DNA of 51,709 bases. Source: Neomegalonema sp. (GTDB lineage: Bacteria > Pseudomonadota > Alphaproteobacteria > Rhodobacterales > Rhodobacteraceae). A model generated the notes under the pieces. That model ran no database searches. It had not been told where the DNA came from and saw nothing but the letters and a program-made list of their open reading frames with translations. The stretch is taken from the NCBI GenBank assembly GCA_022760355.1, contig JALEGB010000101.1, positions 1 through 51,709 of the forward strand. Reading direction: 5' to 3'. Position 1 is the first letter of the stretch. Each line of letters opens with the position of its first letter. Below are positions 1 through 9,596 of the stretch, one piece after another. The position numbers and the translations under genes are program-made.

Positions 1-258
1 ATCCAATTTCCGAGTTCCCGCTGGCCGGCCATATGTTCGAGATGCTGGCGTGTTTGGCGGCAGCGGTTTATTTGGTCTTCGATCGTGGGGTTGTATCGCC
101 CAGTGTTGGGGTTTATGGACTAACTGTCGCGGCGGTATACGGGGCGCCGGCGCCGCGGCGCCGTAAAATTAGGCCGATGCAAGCGCCTTTTGGGTCAATC
201 TTTACGCGCTATGCCGCTACAAACACGGCGTGGGGCGGGCAAACGGAGTAAGAGGCCG
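1..258. other. Left-edge region without an assignable gene
   Basis: No reading frame here looks convincingly like a gene. A plus frame open from the left edge to a TAA at 249-251 has mixed codon use and no recognisable product. A minus frame covering about 1-120 reads like a soluble helical peptide, but it is closed by a stop upstream with no usable start codon. The segment 149-162 is a perfect GC palindrome (GGCGCCGCGGCGCC), which could be a transcription stop for a gene lying to the left. The last bases hold a GGAG and an AGAGG that serve as ribosome binding sites for the next gene. Confidence 0.4.
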
Positions 259-495
259 ATGGCGGTCAGACTTCATCTCGTATTTGGCGGCGAACTGGTT
301 GATCCTCAGCGGAGCGAATTCCGCGATCCGGACAATCTTGACATCGTTGGAATTTATCCGAACTACGCCGCGGCGTACGATGCTTGGAAATCGGCGGCGC
401 AAAAGACGGTGGATAACGCTCATATGCGGTACTTCATTGCGCATTTGCATCGGCTGCGTGAAGAAGAACTTGAGAATAGCCCGACCACCGAGTGA
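259..495 (+). CDS. DUF4170 family small protein
   Basis: A 78-residue soluble protein of the DUF4170 family, whose molecular role is unknown. The family signature is visible: an N-terminal LVFGGEL strand, a central IVGIYPNYAAAYDAWKSAAQ segment, and a C-terminal histidine-rich helix (FIAHLHRL). The ATG at 259 follows GGAG at 245-248 and AGAGG at 251-255; the longer frame reading from 190 has no comparable site. It is the first visible gene of a lipid A and Kdo operon, with the DUF374 acyltransferase starting 37 bases after its stop. In alphaproteobacteria this family commonly sits in that position, so a link to envelope lipid metabolism is inferred from position only. Confidence 0.85.
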   Translation: MAVRLHLVFGGELVDPQRSEFRDPDNLDIVGIYPNYAAAYDAWKSAAQKTVDNAHMRYFIAHLHRLREEELENSPTTE

Positions 496-532
496 ATAAC
501 GGCCGCTTCGGCGGCGGATAGAGGAACGTGGC

Positions 533-1330
533 GTGGCGCGAGGGAAAAAGCGCGGCGTGATCGGGCGAGCGGCGAAGCAGATTGCCGGTTCAAAAGCCTT
601 CGCCGTTTTCGTCGGGTTCGTGGCGAGCCTGTATGTTCGAATCGCCTATTACACCACCCGCTGGCGGTGGATTGGCCGTGAGCATCTGGCGCAGGCGAAC
701 GCCGATCCGCGCTCCTATATCGGCGCGGTTTGGCATGGGCGATTGGCGCCGATCGCCATGTTGCGGCCACGCGGACGTCGGGCGGTGGCGTTAGCGTCCG
801 CCGCCCGCGATGGCGAAATGATTGCACAGACCATGCGGTTTTTGAGGGCGGAGACCGTGCGCGGCTCCAGCCGCGATCCCAAAAAGCCAGACCGGGATCG
901 CGGCGGATCCGCCGCCGTCGCGCCTCTTATTGCGGAGCTGCGCGCCAAGGCGATTGTTGTGATCACGCCTGACGGACCGCGCGGGCCGATCATGCGGGTC
1001 AAGCCGGGCGTCGCGGTTATTTCCGCCTCCGCCGAAGCGCCTGTTTTGCCGGTCGCTTACGCGGTGCGGCGGGCGAAGCTGTTCAACAGCTGGGACCGGT
1101 TTATGCTGCCCTGGCCATTTAACCGCGGCGTGTTTGTGTTCGGTCCGCTGATAGAGCCGGCGCCAGCGCATGATCCGGCCGCGATTGAGGCGCGCCGACA
1201 GGAAATTGAAGCCGCTTTGTACGAAACAACGCGCCGCGCAGATGAGGCGATCGGACGGTTGACCCCGCCTCAGGGGGAGCCGCTTGATTTAAGTGACGCG
1301 CGGCCGGAATTGGAGAACGCGGCGCCGTGA
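533..1330 (+). CDS. DUF374 lysophospholipid acyltransferase family protein
   Basis: A 265-residue membrane-associated acyltransferase of the DUF374 branch of the LPLAT superfamily. It probably transfers an acyl chain to a glycerolipid or to lipid A; the substrate cannot be read from sequence. Visible signatures are a WHGRL motif near residue 65, the GSSRDP segment near 113 and TPDGPRGP near 145, which form the family's catalytic and acceptor loops. A basic N-terminus precedes a hydrophobic stretch at about residues 22-35. The start is GTG at 533, six bases after GAGGAA. Its TGA stop overlaps the GTG start of waaA (GTGA, 1327-1330), so the two are translationally coupled. The setting argues for a role in outer-membrane lipid assembly. 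Confidence 0.87.
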   Translation: MARGKKRGVIGRAAKQIAGSKAFAVFVGFVASLYVRIAYYTTRWRWIGREHLAQANADPRSYIGAVWHGRLAPIAMLRPRGRRAVALASAARDGEMIAQTMRFLRAETVRGSSRDPKKPDRDRGGSAAVAPLIAELRAKAIVVITPDGPRGPIMRVKPGVAVISASAEAPVLPVAYAVRRAKLFNSWDRFMLPWPFNRGVFVFGPLIEPAPAHDPAAIEARRQEIEAALYETTRRADEAIGRLTPPQGEPLDLSDARPELENAAP

Positions 1331-2673
1331 AGAACTCGGGTCCTCTTCTATTGTATCGCGGCTTTGCCCGGCTCGCCGGTCCGGCTTTGGCGCGTTGGCT
1401 GCTGCAACGCCGGGCCGCGCGCGGCAAAGAAGTCGTGGAGCGGTTGGGCGAGCGCTTTGGCCAATCCAGCCGTCCCCGCCCCGCCGGCAAGGTGGCGTGG
1501 CTGCACGCCGCGAGCGTCGGTGAGGCGACGTCGCTGCTGCCATTGATCGAGGCGCTGCGGGCGCAATGTCCAGATGTGGGTGTGGTGCTGACGACCGGCA
1601 CCCGCACATCCGCCGAGCTGATGGCGAAGCGCCTGCCAGCTGGCGCGACGCATCAATTCGCGCCTGTCGATACGCCGCAAGCGGTCGGCGCTTTTATTGA
1701 TCACTGGCGGCCGAGTTTGTACGCCGTAGTGGAGTCGGAAATTTGGCCGGTCGCATTGGGCGTCGCGAAGGCGCGTGGGTTGAAGACCGCGTTGTTGAGC
1801 GCCCGCATGTCGGCGAAGTCCGCCCGTGGATGGTCCTATGCGCCGCGCTCAATCGAAGCGCTGTTGAGCAGCTTCGATGCGATATTGGCGCAGAATGAGG
1901 GGATTGCGGATCGGATCAAATCCCTTGGGGCGCCGCCAGCGCGCGTCATGACCGCCGGCTCGCTGAAGGAGGCGGCGCCGCCGCTGCCATGCGATCAGGC
2001 GGAACTGGACTATTGGCGGATGCAGCTGTCTGGTCGCCCGATCTGGCTCGCCGCAAGCACGCATGAGGGGGAGGAGGCCTGCATCTTCGCGGCTCATCTC
2101 GAAATTGCGGCGGCGCGCCGGGACGCCTTTCTGGTGATCGCCCCGCGCCATCCAGAGCGTGCGGAGACGGTGGCGGAGGTCGCTTCGGCGGCTGGGCTGA
2201 GGCTTGTTCGACGGTCGGAGGAGCGGCCTCCCACTCATGCTGAGAATGTCCTGATGGTCGATCGGCTCGGCGAAATGGGGCTGTGGTACCGGTTGGCGCA
2301 GGCGACTTTTATCGGTGGCAGCTTGGTTCCTGTCGGGGGCCATAATCCGCTGGAGCCCGCTCGATTGGGGGCGCCGATGGCTTATGGTCCCCATACGGAA
2401 AACTGCCGCGAAGAATGCGAGCGGCTGGAGGCGGCGGGCGGCGCGGCGCGGCTCGCCCCGACCACGGCGGCGGTCGTGGCGGAGATGCTGGCGTTGATCG
2501 GACCGGACGGGTGGCCGACGGAGGCTGCGAAGGCGCGCAGCGAGGCGGCGCTGAGCGTCGCCGATCAGGGGCGCGGCGCGCTTCAGCGTCATCTGGATGT
2601 AGTGGTCTCGCTGATTGGAGCGGGATCGGAGGACCGGCCTCTCGAGGGGAGCGGCGATCATGCGGCAGCCTGA
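1327..2673 (+). CDS. waaA: 3-deoxy-D-manno-octulosonic acid (Kdo) transferase
   Basis: Kdo transferase adds Kdo from CMP-Kdo to a lipid A precursor at the inner face of the cytoplasmic membrane. The 448-residue length is slightly above the family norm of about 425, because of a C-terminal tail. The catalytic base motif GER is at residues 41-43, followed by the HAASVGE segment near 63 that marks the GT30 N-terminal Rossmann fold. The C-terminal GT-B half has GGSLVPVGGHNPLEPA near residue 335, the CMP-Kdo-binding region. An N-terminal hydrophobic stretch is the usual membrane anchor. Translation starts at GTG, coupled to the preceding acyltransferase, and the end overlaps lpxK by 14 bases, as expected for an envelope-lipid operon. 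Confidence 0.96.
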   Translation: MKNSGPLLLYRGFARLAGPALARWLLQRRAARGKEVVERLGERFGQSSRPRPAGKVAWLHAASVGEATSLLPLIEALRAQCPDVGVVLTTGTRTSAELMAKRLPAGATHQFAPVDTPQAVGAFIDHWRPSLYAVVESEIWPVALGVAKARGLKTALLSARMSAKSARGWSYAPRSIEALLSSFDAILAQNEGIADRIKSLGAPPARVMTAGSLKEAAPPLPCDQAELDYWRMQLSGRPIWLAASTHEGEEACIFAAHLEIAAARRDAFLVIAPRHPERAETVAEVASAAGLRLVRRSEERPPTHAENVLMVDRLGEMGLWYRLAQATFIGGSLVPVGGHNPLEPARLGAPMAYGPHTENCREECERLEAAGGAARLAPTTAAVVAEMLALIGPDGWPTEAAKARSEAALSVADQGRGALQRHLDVVVSLIGAGSEDRPLEGSGDHAAA

Positions 2674-3676
2674 GTTTTGGACCGACGCGCCAGACGATCC
2701 GAGTTTAAGCACCCGGCTTTTGACGCCGGTTGGGGCCATGTTCGCGATGGCTGGGCGGTTGCGCCGGGCCTTCGCGCGCCCGTATCGCGCCAACGCGCCG
2801 GTCATTTGCGTCGGCAATCTGGTAGTTGGCGGCGCGGGCAAAACCCCAACCGTTCTGGCGTTGGCGGAGCGACTCTCGGTGATGGGCGTCAGTGCTCATA
2901 TCCTCTCGCGGGGCTATGGCGGTTCAATCAGCGGGCCGCATCGGGTGGATCCAGATCGCGACAAGGCCTCTGAGGTGGGCGATGAGCCGCTCCTGATGGC
3001 GCATCGTTTTCCTGTCTGGATTGGGGCCGATCGCGCGGTGACAGCCCAGATCGCTGAAGAGGCCGGCGCCGATGCGCTGATCATGGATGACGGATTTCAA
3101 AACCCTGGGGTGATGAAGGATCTGTCCATCCTGGTGATTGATGCGGTGTACGGGCACGGCAATGGGCGGGTGATGCCCGCTGGCCCATTGCGTGAGCCGT
3201 TGAGCGAAGGGTTCGGACGGGCGCAGGCGGCTATATTCGTGGGGTCGCCGCCGCCGGGCGGGCGCTGGCCCTGGACGCCGCGACGGTTTCCGGCCTTCGC
3301 CGCCCGTCTCGCGCCCGTGCTGAATGACGGGCCGCTGGCGGGGCGCCGCTACTTCGCTTTCGCGGGGATCGGTCGGCCGGAGAAGTTCTTTGACACGTTG
3401 CGGGAGACAGGGGCCGAGTTGGTGGGCCGCCAGGGGTTCCCGGACCACCATCCCTATAGCGAAGCTATTTTGGCGCGGCTTGAGGCGCGGGCGCAGGAAC
3501 TCGGCGCACAGCTGATCACGACTGAGAAGGACGCCGTGCGGTTGCCGGAACGCTATGTGGGACGTGTTGCTTATCTTCCGGTCGCGCTTGGCTTTGCGGA
3601 CCCGGACGCCATTGATGAGCTGCTGGCGCCGATCGCTGTTCGCGCCCGAAGGCGCGCCCAGCAACGTCGATATTAG
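2660..3676 (+). CDS. lpxK: Tetraacyldisaccharide 4'-kinase (lipid A 4'-kinase)
   Basis: LpxK phosphorylates the 4' position of the tetraacyl disaccharide to give lipid IVA, the step before Kdo addition by WaaA, the product of the gene upstream. It is 338 residues, close to the family length. The P-loop VGGAGKTPT lies near residues 56-64 after the typical VGNL strand. DDGFQNP near residue 140 is the characteristic switch segment, and HHPY with TTEKDAVRL lies near the C-terminus. A hydrophobic N-terminal helix at residues 20-35 fits its peripheral inner-membrane location. The ATG at 2660 is preferred over the upstream frame because AGGGGAG lies nine bases before it and the N-terminus then matches the family. 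It is convergent with the chemoreceptor gene. Confidence 0.96.
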   Translation: MRQPEFWTDAPDDPSLSTRLLTPVGAMFAMAGRLRRAFARPYRANAPVICVGNLVVGGAGKTPTVLALAERLSVMGVSAHILSRGYGGSISGPHRVDPDRDKASEVGDEPLLMAHRFPVWIGADRAVTAQIAEEAGADALIMDDGFQNPGVMKDLSILVIDAVYGHGNGRVMPAGPLREPLSEGFGRAQAAIFVGSPPPGGRWPWTPRRFPAFAARLAPVLNDGPLAGRRYFAFAGIGRPEKFFDTLRETGAELVGRQGFPDHHPYSEAILARLEARAQELGAQLITTEKDAVRLPERYVGRVAYLPVALGFADPDAIDELLAPIAVRARRRAQQRRY

Positions 3677-3690
3677 GGCTCTAGGCCGCC

Positions 3691-3702
3691 AACTCATAAA
3701 TC
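3691..3702. repeat. Degenerate end resembling the MITE terminal repeat
   Basis: AACTCATAAATC just after the lpxK stop matches the inner part of the terminal inverted repeat of the 158-bp element at 17896-18053. GCTCTAGG at 3679-3686, the border motif of the palindromic repeats elsewhere in the window, lies beside it. It is read as a decayed element end in the 39-base gap between two convergent genes. Chance similarity over 12 bases is possible. Confidence 0.4.
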
Positions 3703-3715
3703 CGCGGCGTCACCG

Positions 3716-5398
3716 TCAGGCGGCGTGGCGGGAGCCCTCCGCCGCGCCATCCGCTTGGAAGAACCGCACCAGTTCCGCCAGCTCTTCGGCTTCGCTCGAA
3801 AGGCGCGTGGCGTCAGCGGCGCTTTGCTCTGCGAGCGCGGAGTTGCTCTGGGTCATCTGATCCATGTGGCTGATTGCCGACGAGATTTCCTCGATGCCCG
3901 ACGCCTGTTCGCGGCTGGCCTCAGAGATGTTGGCGACATTCTCGGCCACGCTATTGATCGCTTCCCGAATTTCATTCAGCGCGTCGCCCGTCGACCGGAC
4001 GAGGTTGGCGCCGTCAGAAACGTGGCTGGAGCTTTCTTGGATCAGGTTGGTGATGTCTTTAGCAGCTTCCGAGGAACGCTGCGCCAAGGTCCGAACTTCG
4101 CTTGCAACAACCGCAAAGCCTTTGCCGGCGTCGCCGGCGCGAGCAGCCTCAACCGCGGCGTTGAGCGCCAGAAGGTTGGTTTGGAAGGAGATCGATTCAA
4201 TCACGCTGATAATGTCGGAAATCTTTTCAGAGCTGGCTTCGATCCGTTGCATTGCGTCAATTGCTTTGGAGACAACTTCACCGCCATGGGATGCGCGCGA
4301 CGTCGCGTTGTCCGCCGCTTCGTTGGCGTGCCCCGCATTTTCCGCATTCGTCTTCACGCTCGCGGTCATCTCCTCCATTGTCGCGGCGGTTTCTTGCAGC
4401 GACGATGCCTGTGCTTCGGCGCGAGAGGAGAGATCTGCGCCACCCTCCGCGATCCGGCTAACCGCGTCGGCCATCGAGTGCGTCACACGTTGGATATTGC
4501 CGACCAGCCCGCTCAGACGCTCCACTGTGCTGTTATACGCCTCGCGCAGCGGAGCGAACTGACCATCTACGCTGCTCGGGACACGGCTAGAGAGGTCGCC
4601 GTCCGCCAGGCGCGAAAGGGCGCTCGCCATCTGTTCGATATTCTGCACCGTTTCGGTTACGTCGCTGGCATATTTCACGACGCGCACTGGCTTGCCATCT
4701 GTGCCGAAAATTGGATTATAGGTAGCGCGAATCCAGATCGGCGAGCCGTCTTTGCGAAGTCGTTTGTAAATGTCCGAGAAAAATTTGCCCTTGTTCAGCG
4801 AGCGCCAGAGCTCAGCATAGTCGGGGCTGTCCGTGACGCTTTTCTCGCAAAAAATGCGGTGATGCTTGCCAACGACTTCATCAAGGCGGTAGCCGACCGC
4901 CTGCAAGAAGTTGTCGTTCGCCGTGACGATCGTGCCATCCAGCTCAAACTCAATCACCGCGTTTGAGCGCGAAATCGCTTCGAGCTTGCTCTCATTGGCG
5001 ATTGCTTCGCGGCGGTGATGGGTAATGTCCAGCGCCGTTTTGACGACGCCAACAATCTTACCGGCTTCGTCGCGAATAGGGCTGTAGGAGCCGTCGATCC
5101 ACACTGGTGCGCCATCTTTCCGGCGGCGTTCAAAGCGATCGCTAAAGCTCTCGCCCGCCTTCAAGCGCTGCCAAAAACCCGCATACTCGGCGCTGGTTCG
5201 GGTTGCGTCATCGACAAACATTGCGTGCTTTTGCCCGACGACCTCGTCGCGGCCATAGCCCATAAGGCCGAGGAAATTTTCATTAGCGTCAGTAATTTCG
5301 CCATCAGGCGTAAACCAGATCACGGCCTGAGCATGTTGAACCGCGGCGGCGAGTTGCTCAGCGCGCGAGTTGTTCCCCGCCTTCTTTTGAAAAAACAT
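3716..5398 (-). CDS. Soluble methyl-accepting chemotaxis protein, PAS-PAS-HAMP-MA
   Basis: A chemoreceptor of about 560 residues with no transmembrane segment or signal peptide, so it senses a cytoplasmic cue. Two PAS domains lie at roughly 15-135 and 140-255, each with the PAC ending ([10 protein letters not shown] and [10 protein letters not shown]). A HAMP unit is near 260-315 and a methyl-accepting coiled coil fills the rest. The kinase-control hairpin tip ([16 protein letters not shown]) is intact, so coupling to CheA and CheW is expected. No CheR/CheB-docking pentapeptide is seen at the C-terminus. PAS domains of this receptor type often bind haem or flavin and sense oxygen or redox state; the ligand is unknown. 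The ATG at 5398 is chosen; a TTG two codons upstream is the alternative. No che genes are nearby. Confidence 0.93.
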   Translation of the reverse strand: MFFQKKAGNNSRAEQLAAAVQHAQAVIWFTPDGEITDANENFLGLMGYGRDEVVGQKHAMFVDDATRTSAEYAGFWQRLKAGESFSDRFERRRKDGAPVWIDGSYSPIRDEAGKIVGVVKTALDITHHRREAIANESKLEAISRSNAVIEFELDGTIVTANDNFLQAVGYRLDEVVGKHHRIFCEKSVTDSPDYAELWRSLNKGKFFSDIYKRLRKDGSPIWIRATYNPIFGTDGKPVRVVKYASDVTETVQNIEQMASALSRLADGDLSSRVPSSVDGQFAPLREAYNSTVERLSGLVGNIQRVTHSMADAVSRIAEGGADLSSRAEAQASSLQETAATMEEMTASVKTNAENAGHANEAADNATSRASHGGEVVSKAIDAMQRIEASSEKISDIISVIESISFQTNLLALNAAVEAARAGDAGKGFAVVASEVRTLAQRSSEAAKDITNLIQESSSHVSDGANLVRSTGDALNEIREAINSVAENVANISEASREQASGIEEISSAISHMDQMTQSNSALAEQSAADATRLSSEAEELAELVRFFQADGAAEGSRHAA

Positions 5399-5404
5399 TT
5401 CCAA

Positions 5405-5540
5405 TGCCCCAGAGTTTATTTCACTCGTAGAGATTGGCGGAAATTTGCTTCCATCCAGTGAATTAGAATGATGAATCTGAAATGGATGGAGATATATTAG
5501 AATATATATCCCGAGTGCATTGAATAATAATGAAAAAAAG
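5405..5540 (-). promoter_or_regulatory. AT-rich upstream region of the chemoreceptor gene
   Basis: This stretch is much richer in A and T than its surroundings and holds two inverted repeats: GATATAT/ATATATC around 5489-5510, and TCCATCC/GGATGGA bracketing 5450-5490. It is the only space where a promoter of the chemoreceptor gene can lie. No clear -35/-10 pair could be assigned. Confidence 0.4.
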
Positions 5541-5553
5541 CGGGGTCGGGGGG

Positions 5554-5578
5554 AGAGGCGCGCAAAAAACGCGCCTCT
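5554..5578 (-). terminator. Intrinsic terminator after clpA
   Basis: AGAGGCGCG (5554-5562) and CGCGCCTCT (5570-5578) form a perfect 9-bp stem with a 7-base loop, eight bases after the clpA stop codon. On the minus strand a C-rich stretch and then a T run (opposite 5533-5539) follow. The T run is about 14 bases from the stem, so it is less than ideal. Confidence 0.65.
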
Positions 5579-5585
5579 TGATTAG

Positions 5586-7913
5586 TTACTCCGCTGTTAG
5601 CAGCGGTGGTTTGGATCCGGTAAGACGCGGGTGATCTGGCGGCAGAATTTCCATATCCAGCTCACCATCTTTGACCATTACGCGGACTAGGCCGCCTTCG
5701 GCGAGCGCGCCAAACAGCAGCTCGTTCGCCAGCGGCTTCTTGATGTGTTCCCGAATCATGCGCGACATCGGGCGGGCGCCCATCTTCGCATCATAGCCCC
5801 GGTCCGCGAGCCATTCGGTCGCCTCTTTGCTCAGTTCGATCGAGACGCCGCGCTCCATCAGCTGCGCCTCTAGCTGAAGCACAAATTTTTCAACCACTTG
5901 CATGATCACTTCACGCGGCAGCCCGCCGAAGGAGATTACGGCGTCCAGGCGGTTGCGGAACTCGGGCGAGAAGGTTTGTTCGATCGCCGCGGTATCCTCG
6001 CCTTCGCGTTTGCTGCGCGCAAAGCCGATCGCGTTCGCCGCCAGCTCTTTCGCGCCGGCGTTGGAGGTCATGATCAGGATGACATTGCGGAAATCTACGG
6101 TCCTGCCGTTATGGTCCGTCAGCTTGCCATGGTCCATCACCTGCAGCAGCAGGTTGTAGACATCCGGATGCGCCTTCTCCATCTCGTCAAGCAGCAGCAC
6201 GCAATGCGGGTGCTGATCGACGCCGTCCGTCAGCAGGCCGCCTTGATCGAAGCCGACATACCCCGGAGGCGCGCCGATCAAGCGGCTGACCGAGTGTTTC
6301 TCCATATATTCCGACATATCGAAGCGGAGCATCTCGACGCCCATAATGTCGGCGAGCTGTTTCGCAACTTCCGTCTTACCAACGCCGGTTGGGCCGGCGA
6401 ACAGGTAGGAGCCGATCGGCTTATCAGGTTCACGCAGCCCGGCGCGGGCCATTTTGATGGCCGAGGCCAGCGCGTCGATCGCCGCATTTTGGCCAAACAC
6501 CACCCGTTTCAGCTTCACCTCAAGGTCTTTGAGGTTTTCGACGTCATCGCGGCTGACCGACTTTGGCGGAATGCGCGCGATTTTCGCCACGACGGCTTCG
6601 ATCTCCTCAATGCCGATCGTCTGTTTGCGCTCGCTTTCTTCGACGAGGCGCTGAGCTGCGCCCGCTTCGTCGATGACGTCGATCGCTTTGTCGGGCAGCT
6701 TGCGGTCATTGATATGACGCGACGCGAGTTGAACCGCCGTTTCAAGCGCTTCGTCGGTGTATTTAACGCTGTGATGTTCCTCGAAGACCTTACGGACTCC
6801 GCGCAGGATCATCGTCGCGTCCTCAACCGTCGGCTCAATGACGTCGATCTTTTGGAAGCGGCGCAACAGCGCCCGGTCTTTCTCAAAATGTTGGCGGTAC
6901 TCTTTGTAGGTCGTGCTGCCCATACAGCGCAGCGCGCCTGACTGAAGCGCCGGCTTCAGAAGGTTGCTGGCGTCCATCGCCCCGCCCGAGGTCGCGCCGG
7001 CGCCAATCACAGTGTGGATCTCGTCGATGAACAAGATCGCGTCCGGATGCTCTTCGAGCTCCTTCATCACCGCTTTCAGCCGTTCTTCAAAGTCGCCGCG
7101 ATAGCGGGTCCCCGCCAACAGCGATCCCATATCCAGTGAGTAGATTGTCGCGCCGGTCAGAACCTCTGGGACTTCTTCCTGAACAATCCGCCGGGCCAAA
7201 CCTTCGGCGATCGCCGTCTTGCCGACGCCAGGATCGCCGACCAGCAGCGGATTGTTCTTACGGCGGCGGCACAGAACCTGGACGCAGCGCTCGACCTCGC
7301 TTTCTCGGCCGATCAGCGGGTCAATCCGTCCGCTGCGCGCTTTTTCGTTCAGGTCCACGCAGAAGCGCGCGAGCGCCGTATCCTCGTTGCGCTCTTCGCC
7401 CTCGACCTCTTCGCCGACGCTGGCTTCTTCCTCTGACGCGCCGCGGACGGAGCGGCCTTCGCTGAGCGAGGTGTTTTTGGCTACGCCATGGCTAATGAAG
7501 TTCACCGCGTCGAAGCGCGTCATATCCTGCTCCTGCAGGAAGAACGCTGCATGGCTCTCGCGTTCTGCGAAAATCGCAACCAGGACATTGGCGCCGGTCA
7601 CCTCAGTGCGTCCCGAGCTTTGCACATGGATCGCAGCGCGTTGAATCACGCGCTGGAAGCTTGTGGTTGGCGACGCTTCGGCCCCTTCTTCGTCGGAGAC
7701 GAGTGAGGCGAGATCTTCGTCGAGATGCTTTGTCAGATCGGCGCGAAGCTTTGCGAGGTCGACGCCGCAAGCGCGCATCACCTTCGCGGCGTCGGCTTCA
7801 TCGATCAGCGATAGAAGCAGATGTTCCAGTGTTGCGAATTCGTGACGACGAATATTCGCGAGCGCAACGGCGCGATGGATCGCATCCTCCAAGGTGCGGG
7901 TGAATGACGGCAT
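5586..7913 (-). CDS. clpA: ATP-dependent Clp protease ATP-binding subunit ClpA
   Basis: ClpA is the AAA+ unfoldase that feeds substrates, including N-degron proteins brought by ClpS, into ClpP. The 775-residue protein has the double Clp_N repeat at about 1-140 and an acidic linker at 150-180. The first AAA module has Walker A GDPGVGKT at 226-233, and the second has GPTGVGKT near 510. The short linker between the two AAA modules, without the long ClpB middle coiled coil, separates it from ClpB. An IGF loop near 635 (NAIGFARS) is the ClpP-docking tripeptide. AAGGAG lies seven bases before the ATG. The clpS gene lies 254 bases upstream on the same strand, the usual adaptor-unfoldase arrangement. 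Confidence 0.97.
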   Translation of the reverse strand: MPSFTRTLEDAIHRAVALANIRRHEFATLEHLLLSLIDEADAAKVMRACGVDLAKLRADLTKHLDEDLASLVSDEEGAEASPTTSFQRVIQRAAIHVQSSGRTEVTGANVLVAIFAERESHAAFFLQEQDMTRFDAVNFISHGVAKNTSLSEGRSVRGASEEEASVGEEVEGEERNEDTALARFCVDLNEKARSGRIDPLIGRESEVERCVQVLCRRRKNNPLLVGDPGVGKTAIAEGLARRIVQEEVPEVLTGATIYSLDMGSLLAGTRYRGDFEERLKAVMKELEEHPDAILFIDEIHTVIGAGATSGGAMDASNLLKPALQSGALRCMGSTTYKEYRQHFEKDRALLRRFQKIDVIEPTVEDATMILRGVRKVFEEHHSVKYTDEALETAVQLASRHINDRKLPDKAIDVIDEAGAAQRLVEESERKQTIGIEEIEAVVAKIARIPPKSVSRDDVENLKDLEVKLKRVVFGQNAAIDALASAIKMARAGLREPDKPIGSYLFAGPTGVGKTEVAKQLADIMGVEMLRFDMSEYMEKHSVSRLIGAPPGYVGFDQGGLLTDGVDQHPHCVLLLDEMEKAHPDVYNLLLQVMDHGKLTDHNGRTVDFRNVILIMTSNAGAKELAANAIGFARSKREGEDTAAIEQTFSPEFRNRLDAVISFGGLPREVIMQVVEKFVLQLEAQLMERGVSIELSKEATEWLADRGYDAKMGARPMSRMIREHIKKPLANELLFGALAEGGLVRVMVKDGELDMEILPPDHPRLTGSKPPLLTAE

Positions 7914-8167
7914 GATCCGGCTCCTTCTACTGCGCTGCGCCCCGCGATGGGGACGACTTCGTCACATAGGATTGCAGCACGGATAAGGAACCCTGTCGAT
8001 CCGGGAATACGCACAGTTTCGTTTAAATTCTCGGCGAAAAGGCCGGTGAGGCCAATATTATAGCCGGCCCAGCTCACAATTTAGCCAGAATCGCGAAAAA
8101 ATATGCGCCGATCGCGCTGAGCAGAACACATCGCGAGCTTGGCCGATCACAGCGTGTTTGCGTGTGT

Positions 8168-8578
8168 TTACTCTTTTTCCATCGCGCATTGCAGCGGATG
8201 CTGATGGCGGCGGGCGTAGTCCATGACTTGCGCGACCTTGGTCTCGGCCACTTCATAGGTAAACACCCCGACGACTGCGACGCCCTGATTGTGGACTGTC
8301 AACATGATCTGCACGGCGTGCTCATGAGTGATCGAGAAGAACCGCTCCAAGACATGGACGACAAATTCCATGGGAGTATAGTCGTCATTCAGAAGCAGCA
8401 CCTTGTACATCGATGGGCGCTTCGTTTTAGTTTTCGGCTTGACCGCGATGTCAACAGACGCGCCGTCCCCATCTTCATCCTCACGCCGGATGGGGCCTGC
8501 ATACTCGGCCGGCTGGGGCGCAAGCGCCGAATTAGGTGTTCGCGGATGCTGATCTTGCAGCGGTGAAATCATTCTCAT
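8168..8578 (-). CDS. clpS: ATP-dependent Clp protease adaptor ClpS
   Basis: ClpS binds proteins with bulky hydrophobic N-terminal residues and delivers them to ClpA. The core is unmistakable: [20 protein letters not shown], then a [20 protein letters not shown] segment and the closing YEVAETKV strand. The start is uncertain. The ATG at 8578 gives 136 residues with a long polar N-terminal arm, which in this family contacts the ClpA pore. The ATG at 8572 is equally possible, and a frame reaching 8686 adds a sequence unlike the family. No strong ribosome site marks the choice. It is followed by clpA. Confidence 0.93.
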   Translation of the reverse strand: MRMISPLQDQHPRTPNSALAPQPAEYAGPIRREDEDGDGASVDIAVKPKTKTKRPSMYKVLLLNDDYTPMEFVVHVLERFFSITHEHAVQIMLTVHNQGVAVVGVFTYEVAETKVAQVMDYARRHQHPLQCAMEKE

Positions 8579-8795
8579 CGCCCGTACGACTTTTCCAAAC
8601 CCAAGCAGTAGATGCGGCGCGCTTTCGGGAAACGACCAATATACGAATCTCGGCCGACTTTGGCCTAACCCTATGCGGTCATGCAAGAGGGCGAAGGCTT
8701 CCCGATAGGAGCTATGCGTCTAAAGCGCTTACCTAACTCAACGAGCAGAGGGCCTGCCCAGCCAGCTGGTAGAGTATAGGCGTTCAAGGCGAATC

Positions 8796-8823
8796 AAAAA
8801 AGGGGGACGGCGCGTCCCCCTTT
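8796..8823 (-). terminator. Intrinsic terminator after the phasin gene
   Basis: AAAGGGGGAC (8799-8808) and GTCCCCCTTT (8814-8823) form a 10-bp stem with a 5-base loop. On the minus strand the stem runs straight into a T run (opposite 8795-8801). It lies 35 bases past the phasin stop and is one of the cleanest terminators in the window. It may also stop weak plus-strand transcription. Confidence 0.85.
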
Positions 8824-8857
8824 CTAACGTGTCGTTTATCAGCGGAATTTGCGCGGA

Positions 8858-9289
8858 TTAGCCTTTGTAGGCGCCCGACTTCACCATTTCGCTGACTGCG
8901 GCCATGCGCGCATTGACTGGCTCCGAGCATTCTTTCGCAGCAGCCATGGTCATTTCGTTCAGCTTGCGCGCCTGGTCTGCGAAGCTTTCCATGGTCGCTT
9001 TTGCGATCGACGACTGGCGCTCCATGAATTCCGATGGATCTTTCGACTGCGACAGGTCCTTCAGCGCCGCCATGTTTGCTTCCATCGAAGCGCGGGCGAA
9101 GCCGAGCATCTGGGTCGCGATTTCTTTCATGCTCTCAGTGGCTTTGGTAGCCGATGCGAACATCGCGTCGACATTGCCTTTGGTGAAGTCTGCGACTTCT
9201 TCAAAGCGCGCCGCCATCTGCGCCGACTGTTCGGTGAAAGCTTTTTGAGCGTCTGCTGCGTAGCCTTCGAAGTTGTTTTCTTTAGCCAT
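8858..9289 (-). CDS. Phasin family protein
   Basis: A 143-residue helical, methionine- and alanine-rich protein of the Phasin_2 family. Phasins coat polyhydroxyalkanoate granules and control their size; some paralogues act in stress or membrane association. The family pattern is seen in FEEVADFTKGNVDAMFASATKATE and the following amphipathic helices with no signal peptide. The ATG at 9289 has AAGGA eight bases before it. A longer frame to 9451 includes AT-rich upstream DNA and is rejected as a start. It is a single-gene unit with its own terminator. No polymer synthase gene lies in the window, so granule association is inferred from the family. Confidence 0.9.
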   Translation of the reverse strand: MAKENNFEGYAADAQKAFTEQSAQMAARFEEVADFTKGNVDAMFASATKATESMKEIATQMLGFARASMEANMAALKDLSQSKDPSEFMERQSSIAKATMESFADQARKLNEMTMAAAKECSEPVNARMAAVSEMVKSGAYKG

Positions 9290-9418
9290 TTGTCCAGTCC
9301 TTCCACTGTCGCGCCAATCCGGAGGAACTCGGGCCGATAGCGTTGCGCGCACGCGCCATCGCCTGTGTGAGATAAGCGAGCGGCTGGGTCTACGCTCAGC
9401 GCCGCCTTCGCTGAATAT

Positions 9419-9450
9419 ATTGCACTGCAGCATTGATATTGCAATGCACA
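9419..9450 (-). promoter_or_regulatory. Candidate phasin-gene operator region
   Basis: A cluster of TGCA-type words lies about 130 bases upstream of the phasin start: ATTGCA and CTGCAG at 9419-9430, and ATTGCAAT with TGCA at 9438-9447, within AT-rich DNA. PhaR-type repressors of phasin genes in related bacteria recognise TGC/GCA-rich palindromes, so this is a reasonable operator candidate. There is no direct proof, and the motif definition is loose. Confidence 0.3.
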
Positions 9451-9596
9451 ATTTAAAATTATGTCGACAAAAATGCAGGAAGTTTGAGCGTACTCCGATC
9501 GGCGTCGAAACACCATATTAAGCATGTGCGTTAAGGCCATCTGCAAACCTTTGCGTCACCATGTTCGGTAACGAGAATGGTGGGGAAAGAATTGCA

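Noticed and set aside
1-251. Plus-strand frame running from the left edge to 251 as a gene tail
   Set aside because: It crosses a GC palindrome at 149-162, codon use is poor and no product is recognisable.
3725-4966. Plus-strand open frame opposite the chemoreceptor
   Set aside because: The reverse frame encodes an intact PAS-PAS-HAMP-MA receptor; the plus frame has no recognisable domain.
5898-6941. Long plus-strand open frame opposite clpA
   Set aside because: It is an antisense shadow of a strongly conserved gene in high-GC DNA; it has no family resemblance and no ribosome site.
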